The notes: generated from the letters alone by a model not told the origin. 64,000 nucleotides of DNA from Sepiola atlantica (GCA_963556195.1 OY744517.1:83791714-83855713), one strand, 5' to 3'; positions 1 through 10,433 are shown, counted from the stretch's first letter. A program made the numbers and translations.

Positions 1-727
1 GTAAATCATTTACAATAGAGAATTTTCAGTATTAATAACTCCAAAATGGTTGACATGTTGCTTAGCAGAAAAAATGGAGAAACTGTTATACAAAATCAGT
101 TTGGTTGATCTGTTTAATGACATATCAACACTTTTTATCGTATTTAATGCGGAAACATAGTGTCTATTAAAAGTTATTCATTGCAAAACGATTCATTGAA
201 TACAAGTTGTTATTACTCATAACTGTGTAGGGTTGTCCATACCTTTCTCAATGGTATTACTGTTGTACGCGAATGCAACACATCTTTTTAGTTTTAAACT
301 CTGGTTAACCGAGTTAGTATTCATTACACCAGTAATCCACACAAAAGAATGGCGCAGGGTTGCAAGTTGTATAATTCTAATTAACACATTTCAAGTTTTA
401 ATTTTAAGGACTTGTTTAATTATTAAAAAATTGATTTTTCTTTTAGAGATTTAACACATTTAAGGATACATTTTATTAAGTCTTTGTAAATGGTTTTTCT
501 TACTTTGAGTAAGTGTGGAGTAACTCTGAGTATCTGTACTAAGTCAAGGACTAAACTATGATATGAAAGTGCTTCTGTTTATAGTATATCAAATATATTG
601 TGCTAACATACGCACTAATACTGTTTGTTTAATGGGTAAAATAGCAACTTGCATTCAATTAATCATATACAAGAATCGTTTACAATGTTTCAGCAATAAA
701 TTTGGGAAAAAGAATTGTTGTAAAGAA

Positions 728-731
<4 letters not shown>
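1..731. other. No gene seen; AT-rich intergenic or intronic DNA
   Basis: No convincing coding or RNA gene. About 92-150 resembles, in decayed form, a short dispersed motif also at 4783-4832 and 15176-15226 (the segment containing GGCATATCAACC). Short open frames here have no recognisable domain. Confidence 0.6.

Positions 732-812
<81 letters not shown>
732..812. repeat. (TA)n microsatellite
   Basis: About 40 perfect TA units. They directly abut the inverted-repeat element at 812-1032 and lie on the 3' side of its minus-strand hammerhead fold. Confidence 0.98.
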
Positions 813-818
<6 letters not shown>

Positions 819-1032
819 TTAAATAAAGTGTTACAACAACATCCGGACCAAGGTTTCAGATCCGAGAAAATCGGAGCTTCATCAGCGGAGTCGTATAGCT
901 TAATTAGTGAGAACAACCGCCAGGAATTTCAAAATATTGTCCGTTGGAAAGATGGAACACTTTCAGATTTAAAATTGTCACGTGCGTGGAATATACGTAG
1001 TCAGTTGTTGTAACACTTTATTTAATATTAAT
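812..1032 (-). mobile_element. 221-bp inverted-repeat element containing a hammerhead fold
   Basis: The first and last 29 bp (812-840 and 1004-1032) are perfect reverse complements. There is no transposase and no obvious target duplication, because one end runs into (TA)n. The minus strand carries a hammerhead-ribozyme fold near its 3' side. A non-autonomous ribozyme retroposon fits better than an ordinary MITE, but the class is inferred. Confidence 0.7.
841..889 (-). ncRNA. Hammerhead ribozyme (candidate, intact core)
   Basis: Read on the minus strand. Core CUGAUGA is at 885-879. Stem II is AGCUCCGA/UCGGAUCU with one C-U mismatch and a five-base loop. GAAA is at 857-854. Stem III is CC(UU)GG, followed by U-C as the cleavage position. 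Stem I starts with UCCG/CGGA. All invariant core positions of the family (CUGANGA, GAAA, UH) are present. Self-cleavage is inferred from the fold. Confidence 0.72.
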
Positions 1033-1819
1033 AAATATCATGCTCTTATTAATTATCTAGTTAATTTTACTTTTGCATTAATAATTGAGCACTCTGTTGG
1101 GAAACTCTCCCAATTAAGAAATACGGTATATATATATATATATATATATAATTTCAGTTATATTAAAATCATTCAGAGATGTAGACAATTTAATATCGCC
1201 TCCTGCTCTTTAAGGATTTGTCATGTCTGGTTGTATCGCTGGTGGGAAAAGATTACTTATTTTTCGTTCTGCTAGCAAGATGAGATTGGGATTCGGTCTT
1301 TTTTTGCTCAATTCGGATTTAACGGGTTTTCTAATTAAACTACGAACTTTGATTTAACTTGGGTTGCACATTTCGGGATTTTGGAACTTTGATTGGACTT
1401 TCTATATTATTTGATTTATTTATTATTAACATTGAATATTGACACATTTCGGGACTGGATAACTTTGTCGGCACCTTCAATTACACGTATTTGGACTGCT
1501 GTTTGTAACTTGGAGTAATTGTCTTTCCTGATTATGCTTCTCAATATGTATGAACTGGATGGACTATATGGATTCAACAAAAAGTATGTTTTTGGGTTGA
1601 TATGTTTTGATGTTATGTATTTTTGTGTATTTGTGTATATAATTTTATATATTTTCAAAGCGTAATTTTATTACCTGTAGTAGTATAACTGCGGTAATGG
1701 TCCTCTGAAGAGAAGAATTATCTTTGAAAACTCATGAGCTAAGGACTTAAGAATACTTTGCTTGAACTTTGAATTCTAATAAAATTTGATTGACACCTTA
1801 TTTTATTACTTCATTTTAT

Positions 1820-1886
<67 letters not shown>

Positions 1887-2092
1887 TTAAAGCATTTAAA
1901 AATATTATTTCATCTACAAGGTGATTGGAAAATAACTCCTTGTTATTAAGTGTTTGTAATTTATTACTGAAATATAATTTTTACAAGAAATGAATATGAT
2001 AAGAAAGTGGGTTTTTATTCAAAATTCGATATGGATGCCAGCAATCATAACCAGCTTCTAAAGCTGGCTGGAAACCGCATCAACTGATTTCA
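1033..2092. other. No gene seen; two (TA)n tracts
   Basis: (TA)n occurs at 1127-1150 and 1826-1883. A short phrase containing CACATTTCGGGA is repeated at about 1367 and 1441. No domain-bearing frame was found. Confidence 0.6.
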
Positions 2093-2300
2093 CAAGGACC
2101 TTTTTTTATTCTTTTTTTTTTTTACTAAGGAGTCAACACTTATCAAGGCTAAAAACCACTCGAACATTAGGATCAACAAGATGGATAGATTGACAGATGA
2201 ATGGTGATGAATACTATGAGAGTATTGAAAACAGCAGCCGACCCAGAAAACAGCATTGTTTCCGCATTGTCCAAAACATCGCTCGTGGAATGTGAGGACT
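2093..2300 (+). repeat. Dispersed repeat (copy 1 of 2; other at 60010)
   Basis: Begins after a T-rich tract and shares the phrase TATCAAGGCTAAAA and about 120 bp after it with 60030-60130 in the same orientation. No coding potential is recognised. Confidence 0.6.
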
Positions 2301-2886
2301 AAAGGAAAACATAACGCATAATTCATAACTCTTGCCCCCCCCCATTCGTTTCTTGTACGAATTATATTTCAGTAATAACTTACAAGTATAACTTACAAGT
2401 ATAGGGCGTTACTTTCCAATCACCCTGTAGACGTCCGTTTCAGCTGAAGAAAATCAAAAATACATTTGACTTATTTAAGTAACAAAAATGTTGATAATCC
2501 TGAGCTCATCCATAGAAACCCAATGTATATATGTTACAACCACCCGTATGACGAACCCCAATTTGTGTTATTATTTCTACGTGTAAGGGGCCTATTTATG
2601 GGAGAATACAGACGCAAACAGCTTGAAGTTAAATTTCTAATATATAAGAAAATAACTCCAAAAAAAATGTATGAAAGGACATGTTTATGAATGCAAGAAA
2701 TTGTGTTTTTCAACCGATAGAAAAGTCAGCGAAATGCTAAACAGCAAGTGTCTACAATAATTCTTGTGAGGAATATATATAGTTAAAATGTCAAAAGGGT
2801 TTTAGATACAAATTAGTGAAATGAATGAAATGTAAAGGTTCAAGTGTCCATTATATATATGAAAGGTATATATATATATATATATA

Positions 2887-2951
2887 GGCATTTTAGCCTG
2901 ACGATTCCCTCCAGGTATGAAACGCGGAAGCCTCTGTGTAGCTTAATTGCC
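2887..2951 (+). ncRNA. Hammerhead ribozyme (candidate, intact core)
   Basis: Stem I pairs 2887-2897 with 2941-2951 (9 of 11 positions). Core CUGACGA is at 2898-2904. Stem II is imperfect (UCC/GGU region). GAAA is at 2919-2922. Stem III is CGCG/UGUG with an eight-base loop, followed by U-A as the cleavage position. The related right-arm copy at 3241-3304 has a better stem II, which supports the fold by covariation. Confidence 0.72.
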
Positions 2952-3082
2952 ATAAATATATTTTTATAACTTACTACGTAGCTCTACTCATGTATCGAGC
3001 ACTGTTGAAGTAAATACTGAAAATTGATACATAAAAAATGATATCTCCTTATAAACTTTTATGTGGATACATGAAATAATAA

Positions 3083-3118
<36 letters not shown>

Positions 3119-3240
3119 TGCTTCATGTATCCACATAAAATATAAGGATATATAATTTTTTATGTATTAGTTTTCAGTATTTACTTCAACAGTGCTCGAT
3201 ACGTAAGTAGAGCTAGGTAGTAAGCAATGAAAATATATAT

Positions 3241-3304
3241 GGCAATCAAGCTACACAGATGCTCCCGTGTTTCATCCCCGGGGGGAATCGTCAGCTTGAT
3301 TGCC
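3241..3304 (-). ncRNA. Hammerhead ribozyme (candidate, very long stem I)
   Basis: Minus strand. Stem I is 10 bp inside this span and extends to a 32-bp perfect helix using 3219-3250 and 3295-3326. Core CUGACGA is at 3294-3288. Stem II is UCCCC/GGGGA with a CC loop. GAAA is at 3273-3270. Stem III is CAC/GUG, followed by U-A. One C at the stem I/core junction is missing compared with the 2887 copy, so activity may be reduced. Confidence 0.68.
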
Positions 3305-3322
3305 ATATATATTTTCATTGCT

Positions 3323-3325
<3 letters not shown>

Positions 3326-3382
<57 letters not shown>
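3326..3382. repeat. (TA)n microsatellite
   Basis: Pure TA directly abutting the long stem I of the preceding hammerhead palindrome. Confidence 0.97.
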
Positions 3383-3385
<3 letters not shown>

Positions 3386-3457
3386 AAAATAAAAATGGAA
3401 TAAAGGATGAGCAAATCAACAACTAGCAAAAATAAACTCAAAAACACATATTGAATA

Positions 3458-3514
3458 GTTCTACCAAAATATTTCAATTGTTAAAATACAATCATCATCA
3501 GTTGGTAGCAGAAC
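3458..3514 (-). ncRNA. Hammerhead-like fold (weak)
   Basis: Minus strand: stem I UACCAA/UUGGUA extends further on both sides. It has a CUGAUGA core, a GAUUGU/ACAAUU stem II preceded by one extra U, and GAAA. Stem III is almost absent, and U-U precedes stem I. The minimal stem III and extra base make this uncertain. The next feature downstream on this strand is (TA)n at 3382. Confidence 0.38.
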
Positions 3515-3762
3515 TTTAATTAAAAACAGAAAAGTTTTTAAATTTATACAAAGAACGCAATTTGGAAAACAAATATAGTCACGTGTAATAAACAGTAGAA
3601 AGGGAAAAAGAAAAAAAGAAATGTTAAAAAAGAAAAAGAAAAAGAAAGAAAAAAAAATCAACCGTTAGCATGAAAGCCGATCGGAAACGCTGTAAGTTAA
3701 TAAAGTTGTGAAGGAAGATTAGTAGTAATTTAAAATGAATGACAGCAATATATATATATATA

Positions 3763-4245
3763 TGGGGAACTAACCCGGAATACTTGTCCGCAGCACAAAC
3801 TGCATAAATGGTTCAAAAATTGTCTCAAAGACAATTTGAAGTGCTTTGAAACTGATGTTAGAAGATGGAAGGGGATGGCTGTAGATAGGTAACGGTGGAG
3901 GAAACTGATTTTTGAAGGCAGCAAGCTTTTTGAAAAGAATAGGATGAAACACCAGCATCTGAAGAGAGCAGCGAAGAAGACACGGTATGTAACACCTCCA
4001 ACATATGGAGGAATTATGGAATAGCTAACATGCTAAACTTGTAATTTGGTAACTATGTCACGTTCCGGTTTGTTGAATCACCAACGAGTGCATGTGCTGT
4101 AAAATAAATTACGGACAAGAGGTGGCTTTAATTATGGCACCCCTTCAGATAATCACAACAACTGCCACTTCTGTGGTATAGTCTGTAAAAGTATAGCAGG
4201 CCTAAAAAGCCATATCCATGCCGCTCACTGGAAGGTTTTAATCTA
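3763..4245 (+). pseudogene. LINE ORF2 C-terminal fragment with C2H2 zinc finger
   Basis: Shifting frames give a conserved LINE C-terminal pattern: a basic KWFKNCLK-like stretch, then RWRKLIFEGSKLFEKNR, then basic residues and TPP. About 90 bp later a C2H2 finger appears (CHFCGIVCKSIAGLKSHIHAAH). This order is familiar from the 3' ends of invertebrate non-LTR retrotransposon ORF2 proteins. RT and endonuclease are absent and stops interrupt the frame, so this is a 5'-truncated dead copy. The (TA)n/(TG)n at 4300 follows about 55 bp after the finger and may be its tail. The clade is not assigned. Confidence 0.65.
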
Positions 4246-4295
4246 ATATCACTTTGATGCACAAAAGTGGTCATACTTGAAATCAATAAGACAGG

Positions 4296-4299
<4 letters not shown>

Positions 4300-4359
<60 letters not shown>

Positions 4360-4380
4360 ATGTGTGTGTATGTATATAAA
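4300..4380. repeat. (TA)n(TG)n compound microsatellite
   Basis: TA units pass into TG units and then interrupted TGTA. It sits at the 3' side of the LINE fragment. Confidence 0.95.
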
Positions 4381-5121
4381 TATATATTACCATAAACGTG
4401 AAAATGTATTAACCATTAATACATTTAGATTTGGTCAAGTGAAACAGAAATAAAAACCTGAAAAGTGTGTCTTAAAAATGGAAAAATGTCAAGTAAAATG
4501 AAATATTTTATTCATCTGTTCAAAACTGATTTTTCTAATAATTCTATCACCCTTGTTTGTGAGGAGGTCACGTGACCAAAGATCCAAGAATGTACATCTG
4601 TAAGAGGGAGGTGGTGAAAGTGATGAAGTGAGACAAGACAGGAGAGGAGGATTTTGTTTTAAATAAGGGGTTGCTCTCTGAGTGACACTATGAAACTATG
4701 GTTCGGCCTTTCAGAAATTCTAAGAATATTTTTAGTAATATGGAAAACTTTCTTGTACCAGACAAACTTGACTTGGTTTGGTTGTTTTGTTTTACGGCAT
4801 ATCAACCATCTTCGGGTTATTTAATGCCGAATCAGGTCATTTTGGTAAAGGTTTTTATGCTTCAAGTACTTTATATCTTCAAATATTTATTCATGGTATT
4901 TGGTTTGGTTTCTTGTAAAGGAAAAATGTTGTTTTTGCTTTCAGTTTTGCAAAACATGATTGAGTTTTGCAAAAGGAAAGGAAAAAAACAATAGCATCAA
5001 TGTTTGGTGCATTTTAAGTCAGGAAGACAATATCTTCAGACAACCTGATCTGGTAGCACCAAGGCCAAACTTGGAACTGCCTTGGTCATGACATAATTTG
5101 CTTGTGCTTATAAAATCACAA
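4381..5121. other. No gene seen; short dispersed motif at 4783-4832
   Basis: The only recognisable content is the motif with TTTTACGGCATATCAACC, shared with 15176-15226. Its ends (CGGCAT and ATGCCG) can pair as a small hairpin. Confidence 0.55.
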
Positions 5122-5138
5122 TCTCTCTCTCTCTCTCT

Positions 5139-5234
<96 letters not shown>
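5122..5234. repeat. (CT)n(TA)n compound microsatellite
   Basis: CT units run to about 5174, then pure TA. Flanks are loosely inverted: GCTTGTGCTTATA at about 5100 against TATAAGCACAAAT at 5236. Confidence 0.97.
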
Positions 5235-5237
<3 letters not shown>

Positions 5238-5288
5238 ATAAGCACAAATAAATTATACAATGCAGTTGCATACAAAGATAATTCTCAC

Positions 5289-5390
5289 CTTGGAAATAAA
5301 TTTAGCTATGTCATCTTCTTGCTCAGCAACTTGTTGTTGATATTCTTCCATCTGAGAGGTCATGACATGCTTGATTTGTCTTTCCTCTCC
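5289..5390 (-). CDS. Internal coding exon, coiled-coil protein (unidentified host gene)
   Basis: On the minus strand a pyrimidine-rich acceptor (TTCTTAATTTCAG) precedes 102 nt, and a strong donor (AAG then GTGAGAAT) follows. The exon is exactly 34 codons, open in only one frame (the other two contain stops), and starts and ends in phase 0. The peptide is Gln/Glu/Lys rich with heptad-like spacing and includes the stretch QMEEYQQQVAEQEDDIAKF, which suggests an alpha-helical coiled coil. GC content and codon use differ from the surrounding AT-rich DNA. I cannot name the gene; no other exon was recognised in the window, so flanking introns would exceed 5 kb on one side. This is the best candidate for host coding sequence here. 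Confidence 0.75.
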
Positions 5391-6230
5391 CTGAAATTAA
5401 GAAAGAAAAAATAAGCATTTAAATTCTGAAAGACATTCTCTGTTAAAAATGCAGTTGAAATTTAAAAGACCGCATGTAAGTTTTACATAATTGGAATAAT
5501 GCTACCCTTTCAAAGTAAAACTGGCAATGTTTACACTTGATTAACATTCAATTAAAATGGAATCAAAATTTAAAATTTGCACTCAAAATTACATGTTTTT
5601 GCTTTTATTTCAGTAAAGATTTTCTATTTATATATTATCTATAATTCTATTCAGTTGAAAGTATGACCAAATTTGTAAAGCTAAGATCAACTTAATGAAA
5701 AATTAATAAAAGAGAAAAATATTAAAATGCCTAATTGTGTATTTCTATATTTCGGACGTGTACAGCAATCACTATTACAAAATGAAAGAAAGATGCAACT
5801 CGGGCAACACTACCATCACAGCTATGACTACTGCAACTACAAACGTGTCAAGAAAACTTCAGCTGTTTATGTGACGAGCCTCCACTCCAAAACCTCGTTG
5901 GATCAAGGATTTTCCCCACGTGACGTTACAGCACCAGTAACGTATTTACTTCTTCCATAGTAATTTCAAGTTGGATGTTTTAGCATTTTATTGCTTGATG
6001 CCAAAAACCTGAATTTCCAAGTAAAAGTAGACAAAATAAATAAGAAATTATTACTTAACTAACGATGTTTGCCTGCATTATTTTCATGCTTCAATTAGAT
6101 TGTTACATCTTTAATAATTTACATATTATTGTGTGCATAAAATACTTACTTTCCTTCAATACATTCCAGTAAACATTAAGCAAAATTGTCATAGATATTC
6201 AATAATTTAAATATTCAATTATTTTATCAT
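5391..6230. other. No gene seen; probable intron
   Basis: AT-rich sequence with no repeat or domain recognised. It lies just 5' of the 5289-5390 exon on the minus strand and is therefore probably its upstream intron. Confidence 0.5.
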
Positions 6231-6563
6231 TTTTGGCTAAGATCAGAATGTAGTATCTGTTCCGATGGATACTGCACCCCATACTGGTGTTGTCTTGGCC
6301 TTCGGGTCTTGATCTACGCCGGTCAATGGGTCTGTCCTGTGCAGTTCTGGGAGGTCCACTTCCCAGGCTTTGCCTCCCCTCTTTGGGGAGGAGTAAGTTT
6401 ATTACTTACTGCCTGAGGCGCCCCTACCGAGGAATGCCGACGGGGCTGCCCAGGCAATTTTTAAACCCCACTTTCCCGACCCGACCTTGGGTCACATCTT
6501 ACTTGTGGGAGTAAAATAAAAACTGGCCTTGTGCCTAACTCCTGGAGAGGAGTAAATTAATAC
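6231..6563 (+). mobile_element. U2 snRNA-headed SINE, copy 1
   Basis: The first ~35 nt match the 5' end of U2 snRNA (TTTTGGCTAAGATCA, then GTAGTATCTGTTC, which covers the branch-point recognition region). A unit-specific body follows with the palindromic CTCTTTGGGGAGGAG, TTACTTACTGCCTGAGG and GCCCAGGCAATTTTT, ending near GAGGAGTAAATTAATAC. The body is shared with 29657, 32158, 34105 and 60505, all in plus orientation. No ORF is expected. Confidence 0.8.
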
Positions 6564-6597
6564 TCATTTGAAAACAATATTAACTGCTGTATCTGTT

Positions 6598-6598
6598 G

Positions 6599-6672
<74 letters not shown>

Positions 6673-6689
6673 TATTATTATTATTATTT
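6598..6689. repeat. (AAT)n then (ATT)n microsatellite
   Basis: AAT units switch to ATT at about 6671, giving a self-complementary array just after the U2-SINE. Confidence 0.97.
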
Positions 6690-7722
6690 GTTACGTTTTT
6701 CAGACAATCACATTTCTTCTTGCTATCAATTTTACTATATTGATGTTTTTTCTTTAAAAATACTGGAACAAAACACAATTTGAGCTTAATTTAATTCAAT
6801 TGGTAAATGTGTTACATAGTAAAGGGTGCTGATAGATATTAAAGGCTCTTATTGATCATGCGCAATCAGGTGTAAAGAGAGATGGCCATATTTGAAACAG
6901 TCAGAAATTAAGCTGTGGCCTACATGATTCAATCCAAGACTTCTGTCCCTAGTGCAGAATCGAATAAATTAATGCTGTGGACGTTTAGCATGTTTGTGTT
7001 CTTCCATTCATCCCAAGACAGTTTTCACCTACAAAGAGTTAAAATCAAGATGGTAACCCTGTTAACCACACAAAGTCCATATACTCTTTCAATAACTGGA
7101 TAAGGAATATAAAAATACTAAAAGAGGCACCCGGCGCTGTGTGTGAATGAAAATGGTCTTTGTATATTAAAAAAACGAAAGCAGAACAATTTGGTTATTT
7201 TAAATAGTTAAAACAACAACAAAAAACGTTTGATTTCATTATTGTTAACACCTAAGCACTCTCTTATTCTTATAGATGTTATTGCAAAATGCAGATAATC
7301 AAGTGCTCAGATTAAATAATAATTGGCATCATTGAATTGATTATAAAATATTATCCTAGAAAAGTTGGATTTCATTTTATTACAGGGATTTGTTATTAAT
7401 CAAATAAAGTAAAACGTTGTCTGTGCTGTTTATCTATGAAGGACATGAACACAGACGACACAATATCATTGTAAGATAATGATCATCATCATATTCGGTT
7501 TCGGTTTAACATCTGTTTTACGTGCTGGCATTGGTTCCTCATAATATTTTACCCAGGAAAAGTTTGATCATGTCATAGGGCTTTTTTTTTCAATTGAAGG
7601 TGACATCCATGTTGACTAAAATAAAATTCTATAAAAGATTCCATTCTATGTTCTTAATTGGTGGAAAACAATTAAGTTAACATTTAATTTTTGGATAACA
7701 TATTCAAATAAATTAGCAGACG
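6690..7722. other. No gene seen
   Basis: Unique-looking AT-rich sequence with no domain, splice-flanked exon or known repeat that I can support. Confidence 0.5.
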
Positions 7723-7763
7723 TTTACTATCCAGATTTCACTAAACAAAGATCATCAGGTAAA
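7723..7763 (-). ncRNA. Hammerhead-like fold (weak stem II)
   Basis: Minus strand: stem I UUUAC/GUAAA, core CUGAUGA (7758-7752), poor stem II, GAAA (7739-7736), stem III UC(UG)GA, then U-A. Core and stems I and III are good. Stem II has only about two pairs, so chance is not excluded. It is not next to (TA)n. Confidence 0.38.
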
Positions 7764-7912
7764 TAAATAAAACGGCGATCCTGTTTTTGTAAACCTCGGT
7801 TAGTAAACTTTTGATTTTGAATTCATATCGACGCTGTAATAAAAATAACAATAATAACACTAATAACTGTAATAATTATAAAAATAATAATATGTGGAAT
7901 AACTATAGTAAT

Positions 7913-8122
7913 TGTTACACCGGCCGTTCTTACACAGGAGAAACAACACCGGTTGTCACTATAAATAGTGCGAGTCACCAGAGACACAGAGAAGACAAAG
8001 CACAGTCTTGTAACTGTCTAGCCAAGTGCTAGTCAGTTTCTTACTTTGTTAATACACTTGTTAAACCAACCCTCGACTTGACTTCCTTTATTTATTATTT
8101 ACTGTTGGACAACTTCACAACA
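7913..8122 (+). mobile_element. Solo LTR with 5-bp target duplication
   Basis: A 210-bp segment begins TGTTACAC and ends TTCACAACA, the TG...CA ends of an LTR, and is flanked by direct GTAAT copies at 7908-7912 and 8123-8127. The 3' end resembles the ends of the two LTR elements at 34394 and 36651. No internal domain remains, so it probably formed by LTR-LTR recombination. Confidence 0.75.
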
Positions 8123-8165
8123 GTAATAATGATAGGGTCAATAATAAGAGTACTTATATCAATAA

Positions 8166-8395
8166 TAGACTTTGCCGTTACTGGCTCGCAAGCCTACCAA
8201 CCACGACTAGGACAGCACTGCACAAATCTGCTGGACACACTACGTGCTGACCTCAAGCAGGCGGGACTAGGACCACTACGTACAGCAAAACAACTCCATT
8301 GCGCATGACAAGGCCAGATGGCCTGGGACTAGCATGGAGGACTGATTGCAGCTACGAGATGTCATTTGACTACCGTAGCCACAGAACACAGTTTT
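8166..8395 (+). pseudogene. LINE ORF2 extreme C-terminal fragment
   Basis: Begins with DFAVTGS, the same phrase that ends the minus-strand LINE copy at about 49160 (NFAVTGS). It continues into a Leu/Arg-rich tail containing LLDTLRADLKQAGLG before a stop at about 8306. Further stops follow, then a (GAA)n-like tail. It is a 5'-truncated copy of the same LINE family as 49130-50010. Confidence 0.6.
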
Positions 8396-8956
8396 AAGAA
8401 GAAGAAGAAGAAGAAGAAGATAATAATAACGGTAAAAATAGGAATAACAGCTTCAATGTTTATTATGATACTAGAAGTAAGAATAAATAATAATAATAAT
8501 GATAATTATAACAACGGTGAGGGTTGGAAGAAAATAGAAAGTAACATAGAAATAATAATATTTGATAACAAGAGTAATGGATAATGGGGTTATTTATCTA
8601 TATAGCCAAAACCTATCCAAATACACGAAGATGACAACTCTAAATATTGGTTATTAAAGGTATCTAGCGTTTTTTAAATAGAAATACATATATTATCTCC
8701 CACTCTGGCTGCTTGTAGACCAGAGAATTCTGCGCCTCCACCCACCCACAGCTTGTCCAGCCTACCAGGCAGGCATTGAGCTGGTGATCAAGTGCAAACT
8801 GATGACCTACAGTTAACCAAAGTGGAATCTAATCGGCTTGTCAACCCCAAGCATCTTTGCCCCTCCCTTTTCCTCTTAAAATCTGGCCTCGGTTTGAGAT
8901 CTTCCAAGGCGAGACTAGGAATTTCTCACTTTTAGTTTTGAATTTATTTTAGCTCT

Positions 8957-9011
8957 GCCTTTGACAAGATGCCGTAATACGCATTGAAACGTTGGTTGAT
9001 TGACGTAAGGC
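8957..9011 (+). ncRNA. Hammerhead fold with two core substitutions
   Basis: Stem I GCCU/AGGC; core UUGACAA in place of CUGANGA (positions 3 and 8 changed); stem II GAUGC/GCAUU with an eight-base loop; GAAA at 8986-8989; stem III CGU/ACG; U-A before stem I. The whole architecture is kept but the two changed residues are essential in the family, so it is probably inactive. (TA)n begins 23 nt downstream at 9034. Confidence 0.55.
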
Positions 9012-9027
9012 TATAATATTGTTTATG

Positions 9028-9033
<6 letters not shown>

Positions 9034-9076
<43 letters not shown>
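9034..9076. repeat. (TA)n microsatellite
   Basis: Follows the hammerhead relic at 8957-9011 after a short AT-rich linker. Confidence 0.95.
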
Positions 9077-9080
<4 letters not shown>

Positions 9081-9480
9081 ACATGCACTGATTGCCATTG
9101 GATATATGTTGGTAAAACGCAACAGAAACTAACAAAAAGGTGATCATAAAAGAGATATAAAAAATAACAAGTCCTTATGTTTATGCTCTAAAGTATTAAC
9201 TTGCATCCTGGAGATTTATAATATTTAATATTTTTATATAAAAAGATCAGTGTTTTGTGTTTCCATGTGATATAACTAAAGTTATAGTTATTGAACTTGA
9301 CTTGACTTTTTTTATATATATATATTTTTTTTTCAATGCAACTATAATTTTATTGCTAGCTACCATATCGCAGAATTGTTTTTGGGTGTAGTGTTTGGAT
9401 AGTATTATTATTATTAGTGTTATAATTTATGTTATTTAATATGCAAAGTACCATATCACACGGTAGTCTTAAGGGTAATA
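9077..9480. other. No gene seen
   Basis: AT-rich filler with a few TAT and ATT runs; nothing recognised. Confidence 0.5.
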
Positions 9481-9529
<49 letters not shown>

Positions 9530-9835
9530 TACTCACTAGGAGTTATCACACTGGTCATCGTCAGTGATCGCCCACTGCCGACAACCTGTGGTATTCCCTG
9601 GAGTCTGAGTGACAACAAGTCTCCTCAGACTTCCAGTATGCTCCACCTCTTTTCGTTCATCACCGCTGATGACCTTGCGGTAATCACAACAGCCACCTAC
9701 CAACGATTTCCCGCTGATAAGGGCCATTGGTTCCCTTTGGGGCCCGAGTGGCAACAAGCCTTCCCAAGGTCCCAGAGCTGTCTGCGTTCTTCCAGTGGAG
9801 GTCTGGTTTGCGCTTTCCCTCCTCGACCCTCTGTC

Positions 9836-9917
<82 letters not shown>
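9481..9917 (-). mobile_element. ~300-bp dispersed repeat between two (TTA)n arrays
   Basis: The core 9534-9838 is the reverse complement of 24085-24402. It is flanked by (TTA)n at 9481-9529 and 9836-9917. In the sense direction both copies end with an ACTCCTAGTGAGTA-like phrase followed by AAT units, consistent with a short retroposon carrying an AAT-type 3' tail. Both orientations contain open frames, but no known domain is present. Confidence 0.65.
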
Positions 9918-10430
9918 TATTTATGTATATATTACTGAAATTTAAGCTGAATTATTTCTACACTTGATTATTGGAGAAATGGTAGTTTGATCAGTACCAT
10001 TGGAGAGCCATGAATATTATAACTGTCCTGTTTTTAAATCTCCGAAACAGTTACATGGTAAAAAGCTGATGATCCCCGTTTTAATATTTCACTCTTAAGT
10101 TAAGGTCCCCTGTTTTTGGTTTCACTATTAGATACTTGAATTCCTCTTTTTTTTTAAATTTTTAAAATTTAAATTTTAAATTTTAAATTTTATTCTTTTG
10201 TTATTTATGAATTTTCCAACGAATGGTAAGTCTGCGATATCTTGGATTTAGTTTCTCTGGGAATTTAAACTGCATTTTTCTTTCTTTTGTTTAAAATGAC
10301 ACAAAGCTTCTTCAGACTATATATATATATGTATATAAGATAAAAGATATGAAATTAAAAGATATAATGTATACTTTTAAATTTAGAACCTATCATAAAA
10401 TAATTTATGCTCGATATAGCAATTTCTCTC
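9918..10430. other. No gene seen
   Basis: AT-rich, including a low-complexity AAATTTTAAATTT stretch near 10160. Nothing recognised. Confidence 0.5.
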
Positions 10431-10433
10431 TCT

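Larger units (their letters stand above)
2887..3304. repeat. Large palindrome: two hammerhead elements converging on (TA)n
   Basis: The left arm (2887-3079) and right arm (3123-3304) are near reverse complements of about 185 bp, centred on AAT units and (TA)n at 3088-3115. Each arm starts with a hammerhead fold pointing to the centre. A second nested hairpin pairs 3219-3250 with 3295-3326 over 32 bp and ends in another (TA)n (3326-3382). Confidence 0.85.

Noticed and set aside
563..1013. Small frames rich in YIYI around 700-1000
   Set aside because: Translation of (TA)n; similar frames occur at every TA array in the window.
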